DNA of 6,271 nucleotides, from NCBI GenBank assembly GCA_021805955.1, contig JAJZDO010000460.1, positions 1 through 6,271 on the forward strand. The letters are read 5' to 3'. This DNA comes from Acidobacteriota bacterium. Lineage in GTDB: Bacteria > Acidobacteriota > Terriglobia > Terriglobales > Acidobacteriaceae. Below the pieces are notes generated by a model. That model was not told the origin of the DNA. It made no database searches and saw only the letters and a program-made list of their open reading frames with translations. Positions 1 through 6,251 of the stretch are shown one piece after another (the first letter of the stretch is position 1; each line of letters starts with the position of its first letter). The position numbers and the translations under genes were made by a program.

Positions 1-1956
1 AGCAGGATAGCGTCGCGCACGCTGGTGATGCATATTGACGCCGGTCAGAAGCGGGCGGCCGCGGTCCGCAGTGCAATCCATGAGCTGACGGTTCCACTCT
101 TCTACTCCACCATTACGCCGATCGTTGTGTTCCTCCCGCTCATCGGCGTTACGGCGCTGACTGGCGTTTTTTTTCGTGCACTCGCGCTTACCATGTCAGT
201 GGCGCTCGTCACATCGCTTACCCTCGCCTTGACGTGGACGCCGGCGCTCAGCCTGCTATTCATCCGAAAGAATGGGCCGCGGAACATGAGCGGGAAATCC
301 GCAGCCAGCGAGCAGCCCGACGCCACAGGCGACCTTTCCGATGAAGCAGTGACGCAATTTGCCATGGCACATGAAGAGGAGACGCAGGCCCCTTGGATGC
401 GCAAGGTTCTGGACCGCTATGCGCGTCTGATGCGGGGCTCGCTGCATCATCCCATGCGGCTTGTGATTGGCTGCGTCGTCGTCGCGGTGATCGGCGTTTT
501 CGGCTTTCAGGGCCTGGGCACAAATCTTCTCCCGTCCATGGATGAAGGCGGATTCATTCTGGATTACGTGATGCCGGCCGGCACGTCGCTGAATGAGACG
601 AATCGAGTTCTGCTGCAGGTGGAACAAATCCTGAAGAGTACGCCAGAGGTTGCGAGCACGTCGCGGCGCACCGGACTACAGCTCGGCATAGCCCAGGTGA
701 CCGAAGCCAATACCGGGGACTTTACCGTGATGTTGAAAAAGGGCCGCAGCCGCAGCACCGAGGCGGTGATGGAGGAGGTTCGCCAAAAAGTGAATGCTGT
801 GGCGCCTCAACTGGATATTGAAGAAGGCCAGATGTTGCAGGACAATATCAACGATCTCTCCAATGCTCCGGAGCCCATTCAGATCAGCCTGTTTTCCCCG
901 GACATCGACTTGCTGCACACACTGGCTCCGAGGGTGGCGGACGCCATCACCAAAGTCTCCGGCGTGGTCGATGTGCGCGACGGCGTTTCGGATAACCTGA
1001 GCAGTCCCTCGAGCAGCTTTGTAGTGCGGCCGGCGGTCGCGGCGCAACTGGGCTTTACCCCGCAGGAGGTTGCGACCGACGCTCACGCCATCGTCGAAGG
1101 TATCCCCGCCGCAGAGCCGATGATTCGCAGCGGCCGTCCCTATACCATCCGCGTTCGATTTGCGGAGGCATACCGGGCCTCGTTGGCTGCGATTGAGAAT
1201 ACGTTGCTTATCAGTTCAACCGGAAACATTGCGACGCTCGGCTCTCTGGCGCAGGAGACGCAGATGCCGCCGCAGCCCGAAATCTTCCGCCAGAATCTGC
1301 AACGTGACGTGACCGTCACCGCAGGAATTTCCAGCAGCAATCTGGGTGGCATTATGGTGAACATCCAGAAAGCTGTTGCCGGGCTGCACCTGCCGCCGTC
1401 AGTTCGCATTTTGTACGGCGGAACCTACCAGCAGCAGCAGGAATCCTTTCACGAACTCCTGCGCGTTCTTCTTCTGGCGATGGCGCTGGTATTTGGCGTA
1501 CTGCTCACAGAGTTCCGCGGCTTCGCCGCCCCCATCGCCATTCTTACCTCGTCCATTCTGTCTGTGGCGGGGGTCGTGCTGGCGTTATTGATCACCGGGA
1601 TCACGTTCAATGTCGCCTCGTTTATGGGTCTCATTATGGCTATCGGTATCGTCGCGAAAAATGGCATTTTGCTGCTCGATGCCGACCGGCAATTCCGCCT
1701 GCTCGGCTTCTCCGCAGAGCAAGCCATTATTGAGTCCGGGCGCCGTCGCTTGCGGCCGATTTTGATGACCGCCATGGCCGCCGTCGCCGGCATGCTGCCG
1801 CTGGCGCTGGGCATTGGGGCTGGCTCGCAGATGCTGCAACCGCTGGCCATCGCTGTGATCGGCGGCGTTACCATTTCGATGGTGCTGTCTCTGCTTGTCA
1901 CACCGGCCATCTATTACTGGATGACTCGTAATCAACCGGCCGAGGAGCTGGCGTAG
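1..1956 (+). CDS. RND efflux transporter permease subunit, C-terminal part (5' end outside window)
   Basis: Inner-membrane proton-driven pump subunit of the RND superfamily (AcrB/CzcA fold), which normally works with a periplasmic adaptor and an outer-membrane channel. The frame is open from base 1, so the gene is cut by the window edge; about 650 of the usual ~1,050 residues are present. Counting from the GTG at base 25, likely membrane helices lie near residues 24-40 and 53-80 (TM5, TM6), 144-163 (TM7), 477-494, 502-524, 532-552, 579-600 and 606-630 (TM8-TM12). The second periplasmic half spans about 165-475 and opens with the family-typical LLPSMDEGGF. The motif GIVAKNGILLLD in TM10 (541-552) keeps the lysine corresponding to AcrB Lys940. 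The acidic pair of TM4 would fall at or before base 1. Substrate (drug or metal) cannot be read from this half. The first ~9 codons do not match the family; see findings. No terminator is visible before the next gene. Confidence 0.93.
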   Translation, partial: SRIASRTLVMHIDAGQKRAAAVRSAIHELTVPLFYSTITPIVVFLPLIGVTALTGVFFRALALTMSVALVTSLTLALTWTPALSLLFIRKNGPRNMSGKSAASEQPDATGDLSDEAVTQFAMAHEEETQAPWMRKVLDRYARLMRGSLHHPMRLVIGCVVVAVIGVFGFQGLGTNLLPSMDEGGFILDYVMPAGTSLNETNRVLLQVEQILKSTPEVASTSRRTGLQLGIAQVTEANTGDFTVMLKKGRSRSTEAVMEEVRQKVNAVAPQLDIEEGQMLQDNINDLSNAPEPIQISLFSPDIDLLHTLAPRVADAITKVSGVVDVRDGVSDNLSSPSSSFVVRPAVAAQLGFTPQEVATDAHAIVEGIPAAEPMIRSGRPYTIRVRFAEAYRASLAAIENTLLISSTGNIATLGSLAQETQMPPQPEIFRQNLQRDVTVTAGISSSNLGGIMVNIQKAVAGLHLPPSVRILYGGTYQQQQESFHELLRVLLLAMALVFGVLLTEFRGFAAPIAILTSSILSVAGVVLALLITGITFNVASFMGLIMAIGIVAKNGILLLDADRQFRLLGFSAEQAIIESGRRRLRPILMTAMAAVAGMLPLALGIGAGSQMLQPLAIAVIGGVTISMVLSLLVTPAIYYWMTRNQPAEELA

Positions 1957-2015
1957 ACTTTGGAGCAGTTGGGGCGCCCGGCTACCGCCTTCCGCGCCGT
2001 TAAGGAGATCTCTCC

Positions 2016-2972
2016 ATGGATGCGACCGAATCCCCGTTGACCCGCTGGCCCGAACTGCGTTGGCAGGACTGGCAGCCCACAGCCGACACCCTGCACATGT
2101 GGACGCAGATTGTTGGCAAGGTTCGGCTGGCCCTAGCACCCATGCAGCAGCACTGGTGGAATGCACCCCTGTATGTGAGCGCACGCGGGCTGACGACTTC
2201 TGCCATGCCTGCCGGCGATGAGTACCTCGACATCGAATTTGACTTTGTCAGCCACACACTTCAGTTCCGGCTGAGCAATGGCGCAGCACGAACAACTCCG
2301 TTGCGCGCGCAGACTGTACGGGATTTCTACGAAGAATTTCAGGCCAGCATGGAGGCGCTGAAGTTGACGGTTCCGATCCATCCCGTGCCGGTCGAAGTCC
2401 AGCAACCCATTCCTTTCGCGGAAGATACCGAGCATCGATCCTATGACCGCGAGGCGGCACATCGCTTCTGGCGGGTTCTCCTGTCAGCCGAGCGAACCTT
2501 TCAGCAGTTCTCTTCAAACTTTGTCGGGAAAATTAGCCCGGTGCATTTCTTCTGGGGCAGTTTTGATCTGGCGGTATCTCGCTTTTCCGGCCGCCCTGCA
2601 CCAGCGCGACCGGGCGCGGACGCAGTTATGCAGGAAGCCTATTCCGAAGAGGTGATTAGCGCCGGATTCTGGCCGGGAAATGGCGGCTATGGCAAGGCAG
2701 CGTTTTATGCCTACACTGTCCCGCAGCCTGCGGCGCTTTCGCAAGCAAGTATTCGTCCCTCTACCGCCGCCTTCAATCCAGATCTGGGAGAGTTCCTGTT
2801 TGACTATGAAGCAATGCGACGGGAAGCAGACCCGGATGCAGCGCTCGCTGAGTTTTTGCAATCGACCTATGAGGCCGGTGCCGGTCTTTCCGGATGGGAT
2901 CGAAAGGCGTTGGAGCGGGCACCCGATTCACACTATGCAAGCAGCTTCCGCTCCCAAGCGCAAAAGCGCTAA
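2016..2972 (+). CDS. DUF5996 family protein (Ava_C0101-like), function unknown
   Basis: A 318-residue soluble protein that I recognise as DUF5996; no biochemical role is known to me. Conserved-looking blocks run along the chain: TLHMWTQIVGKVRL (25-38), HWWNAPLYVSARGLTT (46-61), EAAHRFWR (146-153), VHFFWGSFDLAVSRFSG (176-192), EVISAGFWPGNGG (212-224), AFYAY (229-233) and FLQSTYEA (280-287). It is rich in Trp, Phe and His and has no signal peptide or membrane segment, so it is probably cytoplasmic. The length appears complete for the family. The ATG start is supported by AAGGAG at 2002-2007, eight bases upstream, and by the conserved N-terminal region following directly. It lies 59 bases behind the RND gene on the same strand with no obvious terminator between, so co-transcription is possible; a functional link is speculation. 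Its stop at 2970-2972 lies six bases from the convergent dehydrogenase stop. Confidence 0.9.
   Translation: MDATESPLTRWPELRWQDWQPTADTLHMWTQIVGKVRLALAPMQQHWWNAPLYVSARGLTTSAMPAGDEYLDIEFDFVSHTLQFRLSNGAARTTPLRAQTVRDFYEEFQASMEALKLTVPIHPVPVEVQQPIPFAEDTEHRSYDREAAHRFWRVLLSAERTFQQFSSNFVGKISPVHFFWGSFDLAVSRFSGRPAPARPGADAVMQEAYSEEVISAGFWPGNGGYGKAAFYAYTVPQPAALSQASIRPSTAAFNPDLGEFLFDYEAMRREADPDAALAEFLQSTYEAGAGLSGWDRKALERAPDSHYASSFRSQAQKR
2957..2970. other. Small hairpin between convergent gene ends
   Basis: A perfect 5-bp inverted repeat, AGCGC (2957-2961) and GCGCT (2966-2970), encloses a four-base AAAA loop. It covers the last codons and the first stop-codon base of the DUF5996 gene and lies just past the stop of the opposing dehydrogenase gene. 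Neither strand has a T tract after the stem, so it does not meet the usual pattern of an intrinsic terminator. It could still mark the 3' ends of both messages; the stem is short enough to be chance. Confidence 0.25.
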
Positions 2973-2978
2973 CTGTCG

Positions 2979-3884
2979 CTACGGCTGTCCGGTGCCGCCG
3001 GCCGATCCATATACCTGTCCCGTTGCGTAGCTGGCGCTTTCCATCGCAAGCTGTACGTAGATCGAAGCCAACTCGGCCGGTTGGCCGGGGCGGCCCAGGG
3101 CTGTTTGGCCGCCGAAATTTTCGAGCTTCTCCTGTGTAGCGCCGCCGCTGGCCTGCAGCGGTGTCCATATCGGCCCCGGTGCAACACCATTGACTCGAAT
3201 TCCTTTTGAACCCAGCTGCTTGGCAAGCGATTTCACATAATTAGTGGTGGCCGCCTTGGTCTGCGCATAGTCGTACAGATCGGGCGACGGATCATACGCT
3301 TGCTCGGACGTGGTGCCGATGATTGCCGATCCCGGCTTGAGATGCGGCAATGCGGCCTTGATGATCCAGAATGGCGCGTAAATATTTGTCTTCATCGTCG
3401 CATCGAAATCTTCTGATGAGATATCCAGGATGGAGGCATGGGATTGCTGACGGCCAGCATTGCAGACAACAATGTCAAGACCGCCGAGTTCCCGCACGGC
3501 GCGTTCCACCATTTCCTTGCAGAATGCTTCCTGGCGCAGATCGCCGGGAATAGCGACAGCTGTCCGGCCTGCTTCCTGGATAAGCGCAATGACCTCCTCA
3601 GCATCCGGTTCTTCCGCGGACAAATAATTGATAGCGACGTCGGCGCCCTCACGCGCATAAGCGATTGCGGCAGCGCGCCCCATGCCGGAGTCTCCGCCGG
3701 TGATGAGCGCCTTGCGGCCTGCCAGGCGGCCTGAGCCCTTGTAGCTGTGTTCTCCGTGGTCCGGACGGGGATCCATCTTGCTGGCCAGGCCCGGCCACGC
3801 TTGCAGTTGACGCTTGAATGGCGGTTGCGGGTATTTTGTTGTGGGATCTTGCAACACTGGTTCCTGGGCTGCTCTCGTGCTCAT
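2979..3884 (-). CDS. SDR family oxidoreductase, YghA / general stress protein 39 type
   Basis: A 301-residue NAD(P)-dependent short-chain dehydrogenase/reductase. Family features in order: an N-terminal extension of about 50 residues with KMDPRPDHGEHSYKGSGRL (36-54), typical of the YghA/YdaD (GSP39) subgroup; the nucleotide-binding TGGDSGMG (62-69); D115; CNAG (141-144); N167; and the catalytic set S193, Y206 and K210 (YAQTK). PGPIWTPL (236-243) and TGQVYGSAGG (288-297) complete the fold. All catalytic residues are present, so it should be active; the substrate (an aldehyde, ketone or alcohol) cannot be told from sequence. The start chosen is the ATG at 3884-3882, preceded by AGGAG six bases away and giving the usual MSTRAAQEP-like beginning. 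The frame stays open another 56 codons upstream to a TTG at 4052, but that stretch looks non-family. Relatives in Bacillus belong to the general stress response; no such control can be seen here. It is convergent with the DUF5996 gene. Confidence 0.96.
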   Translation of the reverse strand: MSTRAAQEPVLQDPTTKYPQPPFKRQLQAWPGLASKMDPRPDHGEHSYKGSGRLAGRKALITGGDSGMGRAAAIAYAREGADVAINYLSAEEPDAEEVIALIQEAGRTAVAIPGDLRQEAFCKEMVERAVRELGGLDIVVCNAGRQQSHASILDISSEDFDATMKTNIYAPFWIIKAALPHLKPGSAIIGTTSEQAYDPSPDLYDYAQTKAATTNYVKSLAKQLGSKGIRVNGVAPGPIWTPLQASGGATQEKLENFGGQTALGRPGQPAELASIYVQLAMESASYATGQVYGSAGGTGQP

Positions 3885-4199
3885 CGATGGCTCCTGATTC
3901 TTTGGGGGTGGGCCGCACCCATCGCGAGGCCCTGCTATTTGAGATGCACGGAACCGGGCTGCACCCTCTGGCCACTGGCTCCAAATAGATTGCGGTGCGT
4001 GAAACAAAGTGTGTTGCATCGGGCGCACCCCACGCCGCGGTTGCGTCGCCAAAGTCAGCCGCCAGCCGGTGGTTTGATCGGGCAGCAGTCAATTCGCGAG
4101 GTCCCGCTTCACAGTGCAGGGCGCCTGCGTTGGGAGATAGGAAATAAGGTCTTCTTCACGTTTTATGGAAAGCAGTTTTGGCAGGATAGGCGCTGCTCT
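3885..4199. other. 315-base gap upstream of the dehydrogenase gene
   Basis: This stretch separates the dehydrogenase start from the end of the FG-GAP gene; both are on the minus strand. It must hold the dehydrogenase promoter unless that gene is read through from upstream. A TTGACT at 4092-4087 (minus strand) resembles a -35 box, but nothing like a -10 box stands 16-18 bases later. The frame of the dehydrogenase runs open back through much of it without family similarity. I see no RNA gene, repeat array or further protein gene here. Confidence 0.5.
3891..3895 (-). promoter_or_regulatory. Shine-Dalgarno AGGAG of the dehydrogenase gene
   Basis: On the minus strand AGGAG lies six bases before the ATG at 3884. 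It decides the start in favour of the 301-residue protein over the 357-residue version that would begin at a TTG at 4052. Confidence 0.8.
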
Positions 4200-4209
4200 C
4201 TACCAGCGC
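4190..4209. other. Hairpin spanning the stop codon of the FG-GAP gene
   Basis: GCGCTG at 4190-4195 and CAGCGC at 4204-4209 form a perfect 6-bp stem with an eight-base loop that contains most of the TAG stop of the FG-GAP gene (4202-4200 on the minus strand). No T tract follows on the minus strand, so it is at best a weak or factor-dependent 3' structure, and it may be chance. Confidence 0.25.
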
Positions 4210-5918
4210 TTCTTGCCCGTGACCGTCTCATCCACAGTAAGGTATTGATCGGCTGGAATATTTCGCAGCGTCTGAATGGTGCCACTGGGCCAGCGAATCG
4301 TAAGCGTAGAAGCACTGGTTGCTTTCCCCAGACCGAAGAGTAACCGTGGGTCGCTCGAAGAGAGATAGCTGGATGCCGTCGTTACAGTCTGCCATTGGGA
4401 TCCTGCAACCGTTGTGATCTTGACAACGGCTCCGATGCCATCCCTGTTGCTCACATGCCCAATCAGCCGGACTCCCAGCCAGTGATTGGCCGTCGATGTA
4501 CGGTTCATCAAGATGTGCAGAGGACCACCATTCTCTGACACTACAGCGTCGATCCGGCCATCGTTATTGATATCGCCGGTTGCCAGCCCTCGACCTACCC
4601 AGCGTTGCTGATATAGCGCACCTGAGACGGGTCCAACGTCAACGAACGTCTTCCCCTCAATATTGCGAGCGGTCATAAAGTGCTCGCGATAGTGAACCTG
4701 CGGTGAGGTCAATTCCACATTGTCCAGGTCATGGCCTTGCGCGGCCAGGATATCCTTCCATCCATCATTGTCATAGTCTGCAAACCGCACTCCCCAGCCA
4801 GAATCAAAGATCGTCATGCCTGCAATACCCGTCGGATAACTGGCATAGCTGAAGGTCCCATCCTTATTATTCCGGTAGAGAGCATATTTCTGGTTGGCTA
4901 GATCAGTATCGATTAAATCAGGCCATCCGTCGTTGTTATAGTCGGCAAAATCTACTCCCATGCCGGCATAGGTGCTCCCATCGTTATCCACCGCAACTTC
5001 GGTCTCCAAACCTACTTCATGGAATGTTCCATCCCCCTGGTTGTGGTAGAGGAATTCCTCCATGGAATCATTGGCGACGAAAAGATCGATATGGCCGTCC
5101 CGGTCATAATCAGCAATCGCGATTCCCAGCCCCTTACCAGGTTTGCCGAGACCGATCCGTTGCGCTTCTTCCGTAAAAGTTCCGTTGCCATTATTGTGGT
5201 AAACCAGCATGGATAAGGGGCGAAATAGATCAGGATGGCAGTAGGCCCGATATCCTGGCCTCCTTTCACCGCACCACACGTCGTTCCAGTCCCATTGGAC
5301 GTATCGAAGCACAACGAGATCGAGATACCCATCGTTATCCAGATCTACCCACGCCGCGGATGTGGACCAGCCTGCGCCCCCGACACCAGCCTGCTGCGTC
5401 ACATCGGTGAATGTCCCATTCCCGTTGTTGCGATAGAGACGATTTGCTCCGTAGGCGGTTACATAGATATCTGCGAATCCGTCGTTATCAAAATCCCCGA
5501 CAGCAACGCCCATGCCATACCCGGCGCCTGCAAGCCCGGACGTTTCTGTTACATCCGTGAAGGTCCCGTCCCCATTGTTGCGAAAGAGCCGGTTCCAATA
5601 TTCGGGCCCTGTCTTCTGAGGGATGGAGCCTTTGGCCATGGGCGCAATGATCGGTGCGCCATTTACGGCAAAGATATCCAGACGGCCATCGTTGTTGTAG
5701 TCCAGCAAGGCGACACCCGATCCCATCGTCTCAATCAGGTATTTATGCGGTGTATGCGCGGCGCGGTGCATAAAGTGCACACCCGCCGCAGCGGTCACAT
5801 CCTCAAAATGGGCAGGAACCAGCGCGGAAGGGGCTGCAGGGCGCGCGGTCTGCCCCACACCCATGCCCGCGGCCAGCATCGCCGCCACCCAAATGATTCC
5901 TTGCAGCCGAGTTCTCAA
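4200..5918 (-). CDS. Secreted CRTAC1-like protein: FG-GAP/VCBS repeats with ASPIC/UnbV tail
   Basis: A 572-residue protein with an N-terminal export signal (MRTRLQ, then a hydrophobic stretch to about residue 21; cleavage probably near 23-32). The body looks like a beta-propeller made of FG-GAP/VCBS units. Seven calcium-loop motifs of the form DxDxDGxxD or DxNxDGxxD begin at residues 73, 142, 192, 270, 326, 381 and 449. Companion L(Y/F)RNNGDGTF-type strands occur near 111, 161, 239, 290 and 347. Residues ~493-562 match the ASPIC/UnbV domain, as in the animal cartilage acidic protein CRTAC1. The only two cysteines, C216 and C227, lie in a longer insert between motifs 3 and 4. The bacterial role is unknown; surface or periplasmic binding is an inference. 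The start is taken as TTG at 5918-5916, with GGGGA nine bases upstream, because it gives a complete signal peptide; the frame is closed by a stop at 5954-5952. In-frame GTG (codon 11) or ATG (codon 14) would remove the basic signal-peptide start. Confidence 0.92.
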   Translation of the reverse strand: MRTRLQGIIWVAAMLAAGMGVGQTARPAAPSALVPAHFEDVTAAAGVHFMHRAAHTPHKYLIETMGSGVALLDYNNDGRLDIFAVNGAPIIAPMAKGSIPQKTGPEYWNRLFRNNGDGTFTDVTETSGLAGAGYGMGVAVGDFDNDGFADIYVTAYGANRLYRNNGNGTFTDVTQQAGVGGAGWSTSAAWVDLDNDGYLDLVVLRYVQWDWNDVWCGERRPGYRAYCHPDLFRPLSMLVYHNNGNGTFTEEAQRIGLGKPGKGLGIAIADYDRDGHIDLFVANDSMEEFLYHNQGDGTFHEVGLETEVAVDNDGSTYAGMGVDFADYNNDGWPDLIDTDLANQKYALYRNNKDGTFSYASYPTGIAGMTIFDSGWGVRFADYDNDGWKDILAAQGHDLDNVELTSPQVHYREHFMTARNIEGKTFVDVGPVSGALYQQRWVGRGLATGDINNDGRIDAVVSENGGPLHILMNRTSTANHWLGVRLIGHVSNRDGIGAVVKITTVAGSQWQTVTTASSYLSSSDPRLLFGLGKATSASTLTIRWPSGTIQTLRNIPADQYLTVDETVTGKKRW

Positions 5919-5927
5919 AGCATCCGT

Positions 5928-5932
5928 TCCCC
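5928..5932 (-). promoter_or_regulatory. Possible Shine-Dalgarno GGGGA of the FG-GAP gene
   Basis: On the minus strand GGGGA lies nine bases before the TTG at 5918 and only four bases before an out-of-frame ATG at 5923. The spacing favours the TTG, which opens a protein with a normal export signal. Confidence 0.45.
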
Positions 5933-5956
5933 GAACATTCTGCAGCTTACGCTACA

Positions 5957-5969
5957 GATATAGAGAATA
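5957..5969 (-). promoter_or_regulatory. AT-rich block, possible -10 region for the FG-GAP gene
   Basis: On the minus strand this block reads TATTCTCTATATC and holds two overlapping -10-like hexamers, TATTCT and TATATC. It sits 38-50 bases ahead of the TTG start. I cannot find a good -35 partner, so this is only a position where a promoter would be reasonable. Confidence 0.25.
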
Positions 5970-6153
5970 AATGCCGCGAATGGTTTCTTCGCTATCGCTG
6001 GCAGTCGGCTCCCCCCCGGCGACAGATGCCAGAACGCTTTGGCAGCATCAATTCGCCGCCATCTTTGTTTATGAGCGCACCGGCAAACCGTATACCACTA
6101 GATGGGCAAATCCACCAACTCCAGGGCGTTTGACGGACATCCTCGGAATAAAT

Positions 6154-6209
6154 GATTTTCTGGCAATCCTCCGATGATTTAAGAGATTCTCAGGAAGTGC
6201 GAGAAAATC
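6154..6209. repeat. 8-bp inverted repeat, 40-base spacer
   Basis: GATTTTCT at 6154-6161 and AGAAAATC at 6202-6209 are perfect reverse complements. As RNA they could close a loop that also holds the short pair AATC/GATT (6165-6168 and 6176-6179). It lies just before the stronger hairpin at 6224-6251, so the two could form one structured leader. It may also be chance in an AT-rich stretch. Confidence 0.3.
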
Positions 6210-6223
6210 CTTACGTAGATGGC

Positions 6224-6251
6224 GGACCTGCTTGTCAAGAGACGCAGGTCC
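6224..6251 (+). promoter_or_regulatory. Strong hairpin, possible leader element of a gene right of the window
   Basis: GGACCTGC (6224-6231) and GCAGGTCC (6244-6251) pair perfectly over 8 bp. Inside, after a two-base TT bulge, GTC (6234-6236) pairs with GAC (6241-6243) around an AAGA loop, giving an 11-bp stem in all. No T tract follows on either strand, so it is not a simple terminator. An ATG-to-TGA frame of 11 codons (6219-6254) runs through the stem, and a purine-rich AAAGCGGAG follows at 6261-6269. The reading direction is an inference from that Shine-Dalgarno-like end. Confidence 0.4.

Noticed and set aside
1585..2184. Minus-strand open frame of 199 codons crossing the end of the pump gene and the start of the DUF5996 gene
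   Set aside because: It runs against two well-supported genes, has low-complexity composition and nothing recognisable.
3747..4343. Plus-strand open frame of 198 codons over the dehydrogenase leader and FG-GAP 3' end
   Set aside because: It overlaps coding sequence of two real minus-strand genes, and its translation is rich in Arg, Cys and Trp as expected of an antisense frame.
5235..5963. Long plus-strand open frame of 242 codons opposite the FG-GAP gene
   Set aside because: It is the antisense of the repeated Asp/Asn/Gly-rich coding sequence, which has few stops on the other strand; the translation shows no family features and it has no ribosome binding site.
5971..6177. Plus-strand 68-codon frame starting MPRMVSSLSL
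   Set aside because: No Shine-Dalgarno precedes it and no family is recognised; part of the translation looks protein-like (FAAIFVYERTGKPYTTRW), so a homology search could change this, but I cannot support it.
5993..6190. Minus-strand frame reading through EDVRQTPWSWWICP and GGELMLPKR
   Set aside because: It has no good start codon or ribosome site at its 5' end and no family match I know; a decayed gene fragment is possible but not shown.
6209..6238. Minus-strand promoter from TTGACA at 6238-6233
   Set aside because: The -35 hexamer is perfect, but no TATAAT-like box stands 16-18 bases away, and it would leave a leader of about 300 bases before the FG-GAP gene.
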